This document shows positions 43,816 to 53,201 of a stretch of 64,000 nucleotides of DNA, one piece after another (the first letter of the stretch is position 1; each line of letters opens with the position of its first letter). The position numbers were made by a program, and so were the translations under genes. This DNA is from DTU015 sp964406505 (lineage in GTDB: Bacteria; Bacillota; Sulfobacillia; Fermentithermobacillales; Fermentithermobacillaceae). The stretch lies in NCBI GenBank assembly GCA_964406505.1, contig CAYORX010000001.1, positions 111,257-175,256 on the forward strand, given 5' to 3'. Under the pieces are notes generated by a model, which worked only from the letters and a program-made list of their open reading frames with translations, had not been told where the DNA came from and did no database searches.

Positions 43816-46062
43816 TCAAGACTTGTGGTATAACAGGGATGCTAAAATGGTTTTAAGTATCTTAGTAGACAAATTTTTTATGTCACCGACTTGATTTTCC
43901 GGCCCAACACAAAGCGGGCAACCCCGTAAGCATTGGCAAGATGAGATTAGATCAAAGCAAGCACGAAATACGTGAGACAGGATTGAAAAAAGTTTATCTG
44001 CAAATCCTATGCCGCCAGGATGGCGATCGTATAAGTAAATGGTAGGTTTTCCGTTATATGGCGAACGTACTTCTGATGTAACTCCTAAATCGGTTTCATG
44101 GTTTAAAAGATATAAAGGTGCCACACATGCTACGAGATTTGATATCGCTGAAAGTATTTTGCCAATCAAATGCGGGTCGATTTGCTCAACTACATCATCG
44201 GGCAAAGAAAACCAAATACCACGAGTATCTAAGTTTGTTTTTGGTATTGTTATTTCGCCATAGCCTATTCGTTCATATGTGTGCAATTTATATTTTTTAT
44301 AAATGGTTGCAATCTTTGTCACTCGCAGTTTGCCTAATTCGGGCCTAATAGACGATGAACTGTAAGAATTGTCAACCGTTATTATTTTAATCCCTGTAAT
44401 CACTCTCGCATCAGTATAATAATTTACGCTAGTTCGTTTTACATAAGCCTTACGTGTTTGATGATCAAGTTTTAGAACTAGATATTGCTGCCCCTCATGT
44501 AAGTAAATGGCATTATTGTGAATAAGCATGGGTGCGGACATTTGATCTACAGTTCCAATGACTTTAGAATCATTGGTTATATCTATTACCGAAAAGTGAC
44601 TATTATCCCTTGAACGCAAACTTACGGTTGCCGTAAAATCGAAACTCGTACACCTAGAACACATAAGATCAGTATCATTTGAATGTTTAGAAATATTTTT
44701 GGCAAAACGTGTGCTGCCCGGCAATTCAAAATTAGCGCATCTGAGATGCTGTTTGACAATCTGAGGATTATCAGGGTCTAGAAGTGCGTATTCGGGTGCT
44801 TGTTTAAAAAAATAATCCGGGTTATTTATGATGAATTGGTCAAGTGGGGAGTTTCCTGATATAAGAATCGCTACAGATTTGCTTTGACGTCTTCCGGCCC
44901 TGCCTGCTTGCTGCCAGGTGTCAGCTATCGTACCAGGATAACCTGCCATAATTATGGCATTAAGCCCACCAATGTCAATTCCAAGCTCCAAGGCATTTGT
45001 AGCTGCTATCCCCATGATATCGCCTTGCCTGATCTTTTTTTCAATCATTCTTCTTTGGTTAGGTAAGTATCCGCCGCGATATCCCCGAATCTTATCTTTT
45101 TGTTTCTTTCCTGAACGGTAATTGCGAAGCTGTTGAATAAGCAGTTCACAATGTTTACGCGATTTTGCAAAAATTAAAGTTTGAATATCGTTTGAAATGA
45201 GTTTGTTTGCAATTCTAGATGCGGCATCTATCACCGAAAGTTCTGATGTATCGCCAGGGCAAAAAGCACGTGAGTTGCAGAAAATGAAGTCTTTTGCGGC
45301 TGTGGGAGCACCGCTCTTTTTGATCACGGAAACTTCTTCTTCGATTAGCTTAAAAGCTAATTCGTTAGGGTTAGCAATAGTGGCTGAGGCTAAAACATAT
45401 TGTGGTTGGGAGTCATAAAACTTACATATCCGCTTAAGTCGTCTAAAGACATTCGCCACATGGCTTCCGAATACTCCCCTGTAATTATGTATTTCATCTA
45501 CGACAATGTATGTTAGGGATCTGAGCAATTTGTGCCAATTTCGATGCTGAGGCAAAATTACGTGATGTAACATATCAGGATTAGTAATTATAATTTGCCC
45601 AGAATGTTTAGCAAGTTCTCTTTGTTTGTTAGGAGTATCGCCGTCACAAGTAAAAGTTTTGATTGAAAAATTGCCCAAACTACATATCTGATTGATCTGG
45701 TTCTTTTGATCTTGGGCTAATGCTTTAGTGGGAAATATGTACATGCTTTTAGAGTTACTATTTTTAAGTATGGAATTTAAAACAGGTAGGTTGTAACATA
45801 ACGTTTTACCTGAGGCAGTGGGTGTTATTACACATATATTTTTACCTGATGATACTAAATCGTAAGCCCGTTTTTGGTGGGAATACAAAGAAACGACACC
45901 TTGGTTATTCAATGATTTTCTTAAGCTAGGATGTAAATCCGATGGGACTTTGTCGTAAGAACCAGGCTGTTCGTCAAAACTTTGCCATGTGGTTACAGAT
46001 GAAATGAAACGAGGATCTTGGCGAAACTGAGATAATACATGTTCTATATTTGTATGACGCAT
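43816..46062 (-). CDS. mrfA: MrfA-like superfamily 2 helicase with DUF1998 domain
   Basis: 748 residues. Helicase core: VSLYSHQKRAYDLVSSGKN, Walker A TPTASGKT, DEIH box VVDEIHNYRG, ASATIANP, and motif VI QQAGRAGRR. C-terminal DUF1998 with the cysteine set CQCLRGCPLC. This layout is MrfA (YprA), a 3'-5' DNA helicase for repair of mitomycin-type adducts together with exonuclease MrfB. No mrfB-like gene is adjacent. The ATG at 46062 is chosen; a TTG at 46071 sits only 3 bases after AAAGGAGG, so both are possible. Confidence 0.88.
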   Translation of the reverse strand: MRHTNIEHVLSQFRQDPRFISSVTTWQSFDEQPGSYDKVPSDLHPSLRKSLNNQGVVSLYSHQKRAYDLVSSGKNICVITPTASGKTLCYNLPVLNSILKNSNSKSMYIFPTKALAQDQKNQINQICSLGNFSIKTFTCDGDTPNKQRELAKHSGQIIITNPDMLHHVILPQHRNWHKLLRSLTYIVVDEIHNYRGVFGSHVANVFRRLKRICKFYDSQPQYVLASATIANPNELAFKLIEEEVSVIKKSGAPTAAKDFIFCNSRAFCPGDTSELSVIDAASRIANKLISNDIQTLIFAKSRKHCELLIQQLRNYRSGKKQKDKIRGYRGGYLPNQRRMIEKKIRQGDIMGIAATNALELGIDIGGLNAIIMAGYPGTIADTWQQAGRAGRRQSKSVAILISGNSPLDQFIINNPDYFFKQAPEYALLDPDNPQIVKQHLRCANFELPGSTRFAKNISKHSNDTDLMCSRCTSFDFTATVSLRSRDNSHFSVIDITNDSKVIGTVDQMSAPMLIHNNAIYLHEGQQYLVLKLDHQTRKAYVKRTSVNYYTDARVITGIKIITVDNSYSSSSIRPELGKLRVTKIATIYKKYKLHTYERIGYGEITIPKTNLDTRGIWFSLPDDVVEQIDPHLIGKILSAISNLVACVAPLYLLNHETDLGVTSEVRSPYNGKPTIYLYDRHPGGIGFADKLFSILSHVFRACFDLISSCQCLRGCPLCVGPENQVGDIKNLSTKILKTILASLLYHKS

Positions 46063-46182
46063 GTACTCCAATTACCTCCTTTAAAGAAACATGATCCAGA
46101 CTTTACCGGATGAACACGATCGCTTTATCGGTTAGTATTTTACTATACCACCTTATGTAAAGGAAGAAGGAGGACACCAAAA

Positions 46183-47085
46183 ATGGCAAAACTTGGATAC
46201 AACAATATTCCCCGAGGTAGGATCATAGCGGTTACTTTGATTTGTTTACTTATTTTAATACATCCGGTCAAAGGTTACGCCGCAGTCTTGCTTCGGCTGG
46301 GCAATTTCGGGGACGATATACGGGTTTTGCAAAATCAACTTTTATCGTCAGGATTTCATCCTGGCCCAATAGATGGTATTTTTGGTCCCCGAACACATGC
46401 TGCAGTTATAGATTTTCAAAAGGCTTCCGGACTAGCAGTTGATGGAATTGTAGGCCCTGCAACATGGCAGGCATTGGAAAGAGCATCGCAAACATATCGA
46501 GGTACTGGTATTCTTAGTAGAAGGACTATTGTGATAGATCCTGGACATGGAGGTGTTGAGCCAGGTGCCATATCCGTATGGGGTGATAAAGAAAAAGATT
46601 TTACTTTAGCTATTGCAAGTAAAGTAAGGCACTATTTAGAAGATCTGGGCGCAATTGTAGTTATGACTCGTTATGGTGACTCTGTACCTGGCAGTGACTG
46701 GGTCCCGCCAGTCGATGATCTTTTAGCTAGAGTGTCGGTAGCCAACTCAAGGGAAGCAGATCTTTTCCTAAGTATACATATTAATGCTTATCCAAAGGAC
46801 AGCAGTGTATCTGGTGTAATGGGTTTTTATCAGGGTGGTTCTTGGAATTCTCAGCAGTTAGCGAACATATTAGCAAACAATGTATCTAATTCTACTGGCT
46901 TGGACGTTATAGATATACAACGGGGCCCATACTACGTGTTAAACAATACATATATGTCCGCAGTTCTCATGGAAATAGGGTTTATGACTAACTGGGACGA
47001 TGTAACTCTTTTAAGACAAAATTGGTTTCAAGATGCAGTCGCAAAAGCGCTAGCTCGGGGTGTGGCAGAGTTTCTTGTTCGTTAG
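46183..47085 (+). CDS. N-acetylmuramoyl-L-alanine amidase with peptidoglycan-binding domain
   Basis: 300 residues: signal peptide (about 14-34), a PG_binding_1 domain (DIRVLQNQLLSSGFHPGPID...GIFGPRTHAAVIDFQ, 40-100), then an Amidase_3 domain. Zinc ligands are the histidine in VIDPGHGGVEPG, the glutamate in DKEKDFTLA, and the histidine in LSIHINA; the catalytic glutamate is in LMEIGFM. It cuts the amide bond between muramic acid and the peptide; sporulation or daughter-cell roles are typical. GAAGGAGG precedes the ATG. Confidence 0.93.
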   Translation: MAKLGYNNIPRGRIIAVTLICLLILIHPVKGYAAVLLRLGNFGDDIRVLQNQLLSSGFHPGPIDGIFGPRTHAAVIDFQKASGLAVDGIVGPATWQALERASQTYRGTGILSRRTIVIDPGHGGVEPGAISVWGDKEKDFTLAIASKVRHYLEDLGAIVVMTRYGDSVPGSDWVPPVDDLLARVSVANSREADLFLSIHINAYPKDSSVSGVMGFYQGGSWNSQQLANILANNVSNSTGLDVIDIQRGPYYVLNNTYMSAVLMEIGFMTNWDDVTLLRQNWFQDAVAKALARGVAEFLVR

Positions 47086-47101
47086 TTGCATGGGGGGGAA
47101 C

Positions 47102-47130
47102 TTCAGATTTCATCTGATTTTAGGTATAAT
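47102..47130 (+). promoter_or_regulatory. Possible promoter before the FtsH-like pair
   Basis: TTCAGA (47102-47107), 17 bases, TATAAT (47125-47130). The first transcribed bases form a hairpin (GGGGCT at 47131 with AGCCTC at 47155). A second TATAAT at 47259-47264 is nearer the gene but has no good -35. Confidence 0.4.
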
Positions 47131-47314
47131 CGGGGCTATTTCGAATTTAGAATAAGCCTCGATTGGCTGATGTTGTTATATCGGGTGAATTCATGTATCA
47201 CCGTTAATCTTACTCGTCTTAACCACATATTACCTTAGGGGGGCACGTTCGAGGTTGATATAATTATGTCAACTGTACGTATATTTCGAAAGTTGGGAAG
47301 GAAGTCTTTGCGGC

Positions 47315-47851
47315 ATGTTTGCTACAAATTTGCGGTGGAAATATGTGGTCCTGTGGTCTGTTTTGGCGCTAATAATATTAGTATCAGGTAATTATTGTTT
47401 TGAAGTTTTAACAGTTAAACGACCGCTAGAACAAAAGTTAGCGCAAATGCCCAATGTTTCAAACGTACACATTTCTTTTGGGCAAAGTAGCACTGTTATG
47501 ACTGTGACTCTTACGCATGTGGCCGATGTTCAACGTGTTTATTCTAGTATTGATGAACAAGCGCAAAAAATATTGGGAAATCGAAACTATGAAATAAAGC
47601 TAGCAGATCATTCGACAAAAATCTTAGACGACGCTTATGAGTCTATTCATTATTATGTTGAAGAAGCGAGGGTCCGGGGAAATTTTGGCCAAATGGCAGA
47701 ACGATGTATTTCCATGTTGGAAGATAGCAAAATAAATGATTTTAAACTTACTGTAGACGATAAAAATATTTATGTGCAGATGAGCTTGGGCGATAAATAT
47801 CTTTACAGAATAATAAAATTGGATAGTTTCAAGGGCGGTGCAGAGTCTTGA
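47315..47851 (+). CDS. Small single-span membrane protein paired with FtsH-like protease
   Basis: 178 residues, family not recognised. One membrane helix near the N-terminus (VVLWSVLALIILVSGNYCF, 11-29), then an outside-facing domain with alternating strands (VSNVHISFGQSSTVMTVTLT) and helices (KILDDAYESIHYYVEEARVR). The stop overlaps the TTG start of the protease gene (TTGA), giving tight coupling. The protease lacks the usual extracytosolic domain between its membrane helices, so this protein may supply that part in trans, as an adaptor. This is inference from gene order and lengths. Confidence 0.7.
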   Translation: MFATNLRWKYVVLWSVLALIILVSGNYCFEVLTVKRPLEQKLAQMPNVSNVHISFGQSSTVMTVTLTHVADVQRVYSSIDEQAQKILGNRNYEIKLADHSTKILDDAYESIHYYVEEARVRGNFGQMAERCISMLEDSKINDFKLTVDDKNIYVQMSLGDKYLYRIIKLDSFKGGAES

Positions 47852-49386
47852 AATACAAGGAACTTTTGGCAGGGACAGTTCTTGGAGTTCTCATTTTTCT
47901 AATTATCTTGGAAATTAATATATGGCCCGTGCTCCTAGTGTCGGCACTTGGGTATTTTTTGTATACCTCTGGATTTCAAATGAGAGGAATTAATAAAGGT
48001 AAAGTTGGAAATGTTGTAGGACAGTTATCCAAAGTTGGATTTCAGGACGTCGGCGGCCAAAATGTTGCCAAAAGAGAATTGACAGAGGCGCTGGAATTTT
48101 TGCGTGATTATAAAAAGGCCAAGGAACTTGGGATCCGGCCCCTAAAGGGCGTTTTGCTTTCTGGTCCTCCTGGTACAGGAAAAACGCTTTTGGCGGAGGC
48201 TTCTGCAAATTATACGGATTCAGTATTTATTTCAACTTCAGGTTCTGAGTTCATTGAAATTTATGCTGGGGTTGGAGCCCAGCGAATAAGAAATTTGTTT
48301 TCCAAAGCGAAAGTTCTTGCTAAAGAAAGTAAAAAATCTAGTGCTGTAATATTTATTGATGAGATTGAAGTACTTGCCGGTAAACGCGGATCTCATACAA
48401 GTCATTTGGAATACGATCAAACGCTTAATCAATTGTTGGTTGAAATGGATGGATTACAGTATGAGTCGGATGTAAAAATTCTCGTGATAGGGGCTACTAA
48501 TCGGATGGATTTGCTTGATGCTGCCATTATGAGACCAGGTAGATTTGATCGTACCGTAACTGTAAATCTTCCCGATAGGGCAGGTAGGCTAGAAATTCTC
48601 AAAATTCATCTTTGTAACAAACCAGTCATGGCTGAAGTTGATTTAGAAGGATTGGCCCGGGAAACATTTGGATTATCTGGGGCCCATTTGGAGAGTTTAT
48701 GCAATGAGGCTGCAATCAACGCTCTAAGGCGGGGAGACAAACAAATAAACTCTGATGATTTTGCGGAGGCACTCAATAAAGTAATTTTAGGCGAAAAACT
48801 TGAACGACGCCCTTCTGACGAAGAGATGAAGCGAATTTGTTGCCACGAAGCAGGACATGCACTAGTTGCGGAAACAGTTCGACCGGGGTCCGTTGCCCAG
48901 GTAACCGTTTCTCCTAGGGGTAATGTGCTGGGCTTCGTAAGGCATTCGGCATTCGAGGATAGGTATTTGTATTCAAAAGAATTGCTTGAAGAGGAAATTC
49001 AAATTCTTTTAGCCGGTGCAATTGCTGAAGAAATAATATTCGGTTCTAGGAGCACAGGTGCCGGAAATGATTTTAAAAGGGCCCTTGAAATATCGAAAAA
49101 TATAGTTCTGCATGGAATGTCTTCAATTGGTGTAGTGGATAGAGAAACTGCACCGCCAGATGTGATAGCTAATGCTACGAACGATATCATTAAAAGAGCA
49201 GAAACAGTTACACTAAATATACTAAGAGGGAATAGGGCGGTGTTAATCCGTTTATCTGAAAAATTATTTCAAAACGAAACTGTTTCTGCCAAAGAACTTA
49301 AAAAATATTTTCAGATGCCCGGCAAAGTTTCGTGGAAATGGAGGAAACCGCCTATTGGAAAGAGTAAAAGAAATGGTAGATACTAA
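47848..49386 (+). CDS. FtsH-like AAA+ metalloprotease, short form
   Basis: 512 residues versus about 600-650 for classic FtsH. Two N-terminal membrane helices (8-22 and 24-41) are separated by only a few residues, so no extracytosolic domain exists. AAA domain: Walker A GPPGTGKT (106-113), Walker B VIFIDEIE, RPGRFDR. Peptidase M41 domain with H333-E-A-G-H337 and GAGNDFKRA supplying the third zinc ligand. Membrane-bound ATP-driven protease; substrates unknown. It resembles an extra FtsH rather than the housekeeping one and is coupled to the small membrane protein upstream. TTG start. Confidence 0.88.
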   Translation: MKYKELLAGTVLGVLIFLIILEINIWPVLLVSALGYFLYTSGFQMRGINKGKVGNVVGQLSKVGFQDVGGQNVAKRELTEALEFLRDYKKAKELGIRPLKGVLLSGPPGTGKTLLAEASANYTDSVFISTSGSEFIEIYAGVGAQRIRNLFSKAKVLAKESKKSSAVIFIDEIEVLAGKRGSHTSHLEYDQTLNQLLVEMDGLQYESDVKILVIGATNRMDLLDAAIMRPGRFDRTVTVNLPDRAGRLEILKIHLCNKPVMAEVDLEGLARETFGLSGAHLESLCNEAAINALRRGDKQINSDDFAEALNKVILGEKLERRPSDEEMKRICCHEAGHALVAETVRPGSVAQVTVSPRGNVLGFVRHSAFEDRYLYSKELLEEEIQILLAGAIAEEIIFGSRSTGAGNDFKRALEISKNIVLHGMSSIGVVDRETAPPDVIANATNDIIKRAETVTLNILRGNRAVLIRLSEKLFQNETVSAKELKKYFQMPGKVSWKWRKPPIGKSKRNGRY

Positions 49387-49412
49387 ATCTAACCCATTTC
49401 GGGGGTGGCGCC

Positions 49413-50678
49413 ATGCACGCAGAAATACTTTCCATAGGTACGGAACTATTGCTGGGTGAAATTGTTGATACAAATGCTCAGTATATATCCTCACGATTGA
49501 GAGACATAGGTGTAAATGTCTTTAGACGAACCACAATAGGCGATAACCCGGTTAGGGTTACCGCAGCCTTTGAAGATTTAATTAAACGGGCTGACATTGT
49601 GATATCTACCGGAGGGTTAGGCCCTACTGATGATGATGTTACTGCACAATGTCTTGCTTCTGCTTTAAAAACCAATTTGTCCTTTAATCAAGACGCTTGG
49701 AACGATATGCGAAAAAAATTCATTAAACGAGGTCGAGCAAGTGATAGTTCAGGTAAAAAGCAAGCATACATAGTCGATGGTGGGTTTTTTCTACCGAATA
49801 GGGTGGGTACAGCCCCGGGACAGGCGATCAAAGTTGACAACAAACTCATCGTAATGTTACCTGGTCCTCATGGTGAAATGGTTTCTATGTTCGATGACTA
49901 TGTAATTCCGGTCATCAGAAAATATTTTCGTAACTTAACCCCTATTCGTTATACAAATCTTAAAATTGTGGGACTTCCAGAAGAAAAAGTTGCTCAGGAA
50001 TTGTCGGATTTGTTGAATTTGTCCAATCCTACTGTGGCACCATACGCCGGGAACGGTCAAGTAAGACTTCGGATTGCTGCACGAGGTACAGATCAAAATC
50101 AGGTCGCGACTTTGATAGCAAAAGCAGAAAAAGAAGTACGTAAACGACTAGGGCATCATGTGTATGGCAAAGACGAAGAAACTTTAGAGTCAGTTATTGG
50201 AAAATTATTAAGTCGAAGGGGATTAACTTTAGCGGTGGCTGAATCGATAACCGGGGGCCTTATAAACCATCGGTTGACAGAAGTGCCCGGAAGCTCTAAA
50301 TATGTCAAAATGGGAATGGTTGCGTACGGCCCAGAAATAAAGATTTCAAGTTTAGGCGTGCCTCCTCGATATGTGTATAAGGATCAAGCGGTTAATGAAG
50401 AAGCAGTTCGAGCTATGGCCGAAAGCATTAGACTTTTAGCTGGCACAGATTTTGGACTAGCAACTACGGGATTTGCTGGTCCTGATGGCGGTAATGAAAA
50501 TGTTGCAGTTGGTACCGTTTATATAGGCCTAAATCATAAAAGAAGTGGAACTGTTACAGACAAGATAGTTTATCCCAGTTCGAGATCCAGGACCAAGATG
50601 TATGCTGCCCAGCGAGCCTTGTACGTTCTTTACCGATTTTTAACTCTGCCGAGCTATCGCGAGCAAAGGGAAAGATAA
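49413..50678 (+). CDS. cinA: CinA, nicotinamide-nucleotide amidase / competence-damage protein
   Basis: 421 residues. N-terminal MoCF-like domain (MHAEILSIGTELLLGEIVDT, then STGGLGPTDDDVT) and C-terminal CinA amidohydrolase domain (LTLAVAESITGGLINHRLT, TTGFAGPDGG). The N-terminal half acts on ADP-ribose or NAD-type dinucleotides, the C-terminal half deamidates nicotinamide mononucleotide in characterised members. It precedes recA by about 760 bases, the classic cinA-recA arrangement. Confidence 0.95.
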   Translation: MHAEILSIGTELLLGEIVDTNAQYISSRLRDIGVNVFRRTTIGDNPVRVTAAFEDLIKRADIVISTGGLGPTDDDVTAQCLASALKTNLSFNQDAWNDMRKKFIKRGRASDSSGKKQAYIVDGGFFLPNRVGTAPGQAIKVDNKLIVMLPGPHGEMVSMFDDYVIPVIRKYFRNLTPIRYTNLKIVGLPEEKVAQELSDLLNLSNPTVAPYAGNGQVRLRIAARGTDQNQVATLIAKAEKEVRKRLGHHVYGKDEETLESVIGKLLSRRGLTLAVAESITGGLINHRLTEVPGSSKYVKMGMVAYGPEIKISSLGVPPRYVYKDQAVNEEAVRAMAESIRLLAGTDFGLATTGFAGPDGGNENVAVGTVYIGLNHKRSGTVTDKIVYPSSRSRTKMYAAQRALYVLYRFLTLPSYREQRER

Positions 50679-50684
50679 GTTCAT

Positions 50685-51326
50685 ATGACATCAAACGTAT
50701 TCCGAGGTTTTATATGTATACCTATTTCTTCTGACGTAAAGATTTTTTTAAAAAGATTTACTTCGGAAGTAAAATCGCTATTTCCACAATGGCGCTTTAG
50801 TTCGATTGGTAATTTACATATAACAATCCAATTTCTAGGTAATCACGTACAAAGGTCTATGGTTCCCGAATTTTTGAGCATAATAGAAGACGCAGTTGTG
50901 GGCGTACAGCCATTTGAATTATGTTTGGGGTACGCTTCTGCATTCCCCAACAAAGGACTTCCTAGAATCTTGTATGTAGGTACAAGCATCGGCAGCGATG
51001 AAATTATAAAACTTGCGAGCAGTGTAAGGGCAAACTTGAGCGCTTTAGGATTTCACGAAAACCAACCATTTAAATCGCATATCACTTTGGCTCGAAGAAG
51101 GAAGGGAAAAGCAAGAGGGTATTCAGACACTACTAAATCTGATGCTTTGTACGAGCGTACGATGTGGAAAACTAAATTTTCTAGCTTTAAAGATAAATAT
51201 TTCGCACAATCTAAACGCGCCAAAATATGTTGGCACATTTCAGAAGTGTTATTAATGCAAAGCATACTACATCGTCAAGGACCTGAATATAGGGTGTTGG
51301 GTAATGTAATGTTAGTTGATAAATGA
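50685..51326 (+). CDS. thpR: RNA 2',3'-cyclic phosphodiesterase (2H family)
   Basis: 213 residues with the two H-x-T/S-x motifs of 2H phosphoesterases: HITIQFLGN near residue 45 and HITLARRRKG near 128. F-R-GF start region FRGFICIPIS and PRILYVGTS also match ThpR (LigT). Opens 2',3'-cyclic phosphates at RNA ends. Starts 6 bases after the cinA stop, so probably co-transcribed. Confidence 0.9.
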   Translation: MTSNVFRGFICIPISSDVKIFLKRFTSEVKSLFPQWRFSSIGNLHITIQFLGNHVQRSMVPEFLSIIEDAVVGVQPFELCLGYASAFPNKGLPRILYVGTSIGSDEIIKLASSVRANLSALGFHENQPFKSHITLARRRKGKARGYSDTTKSDALYERTMWKTKFSSFKDKYFAQSKRAKICWHISEVLLMQSILHRQGPEYRVLGNVMLVDK

Positions 51327-51330
51327 TAAG

Positions 51331-51379
51331 CGAACATTTGTACACTTTCATTGCTCCTTATACTCGCTGATGTTATACT
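51331..51379 (+). promoter_or_regulatory. recA promoter with weak SOS-like box
   Basis: TATACT (51374-51379) has TTGCTC (51351-51356) 17 bases upstream. At 51331-51344 CGAACATTTGTACA keeps the CGAAC half of the SOS box but deviates in the other half, and it lies just upstream of the -35. A weak LexA site is possible but not convincing. Confidence 0.35.
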
Positions 51380-51433
51380 TGATTGGGAATGGACTGTAGG
51401 GGCCAAGGCGACCCTAAGAGGTGAGATATCCAC

Positions 51434-52483
51434 ATGATCGAAAAAGAAAAGGCTTTAGAATTAGCTGTTGCGCAAATAGAAAAACAGTTTGGCAAAGGTT
51501 CAATTATGAGATACGGTGAATCTTCTCTCAAGATGGAAGCTGACGTTATTTCCACTGGTGCGTTGTCGTTGGACATTGCTCTTGGAATCGGAGGCATACC
51601 TCGTGGGCGAATCGTTGAGGTTTACGGTCCTGAAGGTTCCGGCAAAACTACCGTGGCTTTGCATATCGTTGCGGAAGCCCAAAAAGCAGGAGGCATAGCA
51701 GCTTTTATAGATGCTGAGCATGCTTTAGATCCTGTTTATGCCGGTACTCTTGGAGTAGACATTGAAAACCTTCTTATTTCACAACCGGACACCGCGGAAC
51801 AGGCCCTTGAAATTGTAGAGGCCTTGGTTAGAAGCGGAGCCGTCGATTGTATTGTGGTGGATTCTGTAGCAGCCCTAGCCCCACGTGCGGAAATTGAGGG
51901 TGAAATGGGAGATGCTCACGTAGGACTTCAAGCCCGGCTTATGTCTCAGGCGTTAAGAAAACTGACTGCAGTAGTATCAAAATCTAAGTCAACTGCTATC
52001 TTTATAAATCAGATAAGAGAAAAAATCGGAATAATGTTCGGAAATCCTGAGGTGACTCCTGGTGGTAGGGCTCTTAAGTTTTATTCGTCCGTGAGACTTG
52101 ATATAAGAAGAATTGAGAATCTAAGACAAGGTTCGGAAACCATTGGCGCAAGAACTAGAATCAGAGTTGTTAAGAATAAGCTAGCCCCACCGTTTAAAGA
52201 CGCGGAGGTAGATATAATTTTTGGTGAGGGAATTTCCAGGGAAGGTTCGCTTTTGGATGTAGGCGTCGATAAGGAAATCTTAAGAAGAACCGGAACCTGG
52301 TACTACTATGGGGATATACGCTTAGGTCAGGGAAAACAAAATGCTAGGGAGTTTTTTAAAGACAATCCGGAGATCAGTCATGAAGTGGAAACCAAAATTA
52401 GGGAACTATTAAAGCCTAAGAAGGCTAAACCTAAGACTGATAACGATTCAAAAGCAAAGCCTGATAATAGCGATGGGAAATAA
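51434..52483 (+). CDS. recA: Recombinase RecA
   Basis: 349 residues, full length. Walker A GPEGSGKT (65-72), VDSVAALAPRAEIEGEMGD, NQIREKIGIMFGNPEVTPGG, and the lysine-rich tail. Strand exchange and LexA co-protease activity, so it would also switch on the imuB-dnaE2 cassette. No intein or insertion. AGAGGTGAG precedes the ATG; recX overlaps its end by 11 bases. Confidence 0.98.
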   Translation: MIEKEKALELAVAQIEKQFGKGSIMRYGESSLKMEADVISTGALSLDIALGIGGIPRGRIVEVYGPEGSGKTTVALHIVAEAQKAGGIAAFIDAEHALDPVYAGTLGVDIENLLISQPDTAEQALEIVEALVRSGAVDCIVVDSVAALAPRAEIEGEMGDAHVGLQARLMSQALRKLTAVVSKSKSTAIFINQIREKIGIMFGNPEVTPGGRALKFYSSVRLDIRRIENLRQGSETIGARTRIRVVKNKLAPPFKDAEVDIIFGEGISREGSLLDVGVDKEILRRTGTWYYYGDIRLGQGKQNAREFFKDNPEISHEVETKIRELLKPKKAKPKTDNDSKAKPDNSDGK

Positions 52484-52943
52484 ATTACCTATTAGTGAGG
52501 CCCTGAACATTTTATCCAGACGGCAAGTCAGTACGGGCCAAATGCAATTCATGCTTTCGCGTAAAGGATTTAGTTCCTGTGGTATAAAAGAATGTATTAA
52601 CAAGTTGCAAGAATGGGGCTATCTGGACGATCAAGCTTTGGCTGAAAATATTTTGGACTCCATGATTCGAAATGTGCCTTACGGCAAAAAACGTTGTTAT
52701 CACGAATTAAGGAAACGTCGGTTTGATAAAGACCTTGCAAAAGCGCTAATTTATGAAGTATATTCGGAAATTGATGAACGTGAGCTTGCGCAAACTGCGG
52801 CTAAGCATTATGTTGAGCGCAAAACGAAATGGACTGTAAAAGATAAACAACGCCTGGCTCGATGGCTGTTCCGCCGTGGGTTCAGCGAAAGCACCATATG
52901 GTCTGTGGTAAGGATGTTCGGCCAGGCAGATGACTATGAGTAG
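52473..52943 (+). CDS. recX: RecX, RecA modulator
   Basis: 156 residues in three repeats of about 50 forming helix bundles: ALNILSRRQVSTGQMQFML, VPYGKKRCYHELRKRRFDK, and RLARWLFRRGFSESTIWSVV. This is the RecX layout with the conserved L-x-R-R and G-F/Y-x motifs. It inhibits RecA filaments. Overlap with recA and the same strand support the assignment. Confidence 0.9.
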   Translation: MGNKLPISEALNILSRRQVSTGQMQFMLSRKGFSSCGIKECINKLQEWGYLDDQALAENILDSMIRNVPYGKKRCYHELRKRRFDKDLAKALIYEVYSEIDERELAQTAAKHYVERKTKWTVKDKQRLARWLFRRGFSESTIWSVVRMFGQADDYE

Positions 52944-53149
52944 CCATATAAATTTCGGCTTTGTTTTAGGGTGATACCTGGACAAAATTGCAGATGTTTT
53001 GTTGATGACTACAATAGCTCGTATTGTATGTTTTAACATATTTTAAGATTGCGAAAGTGGCTAGATTTAAAAATTGAGCTGTAATCTAACGTTAAGATTT
53101 ACTGCTATTGTAAGTAAATAGTGTTATGCCGGGTATAAAAGGTTTGCTA

Positions 53150-53176
53150 AAAAGCCGAGTGTGTTACTCGGCTTTT
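53150..53176 (+). terminator. Strong hairpin between recX and rny
   Basis: AAAAGCCGAGT (53150-53160), loop GTGTT, ACTCGGCTTTT (53166-53176), an 11-pair stem ending in Ts. It ends 10 bases before the rny ribosome site, leaving no room for a promoter. Either it is leaky or the rny transcript starts just before it (weak TATAAA at 53134-53139) and carries it as a 5' stem. Confidence 0.75.
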
Positions 53177-53201
53177 CGGTTTATAGAGGAGGTGACGGCA
53201 T

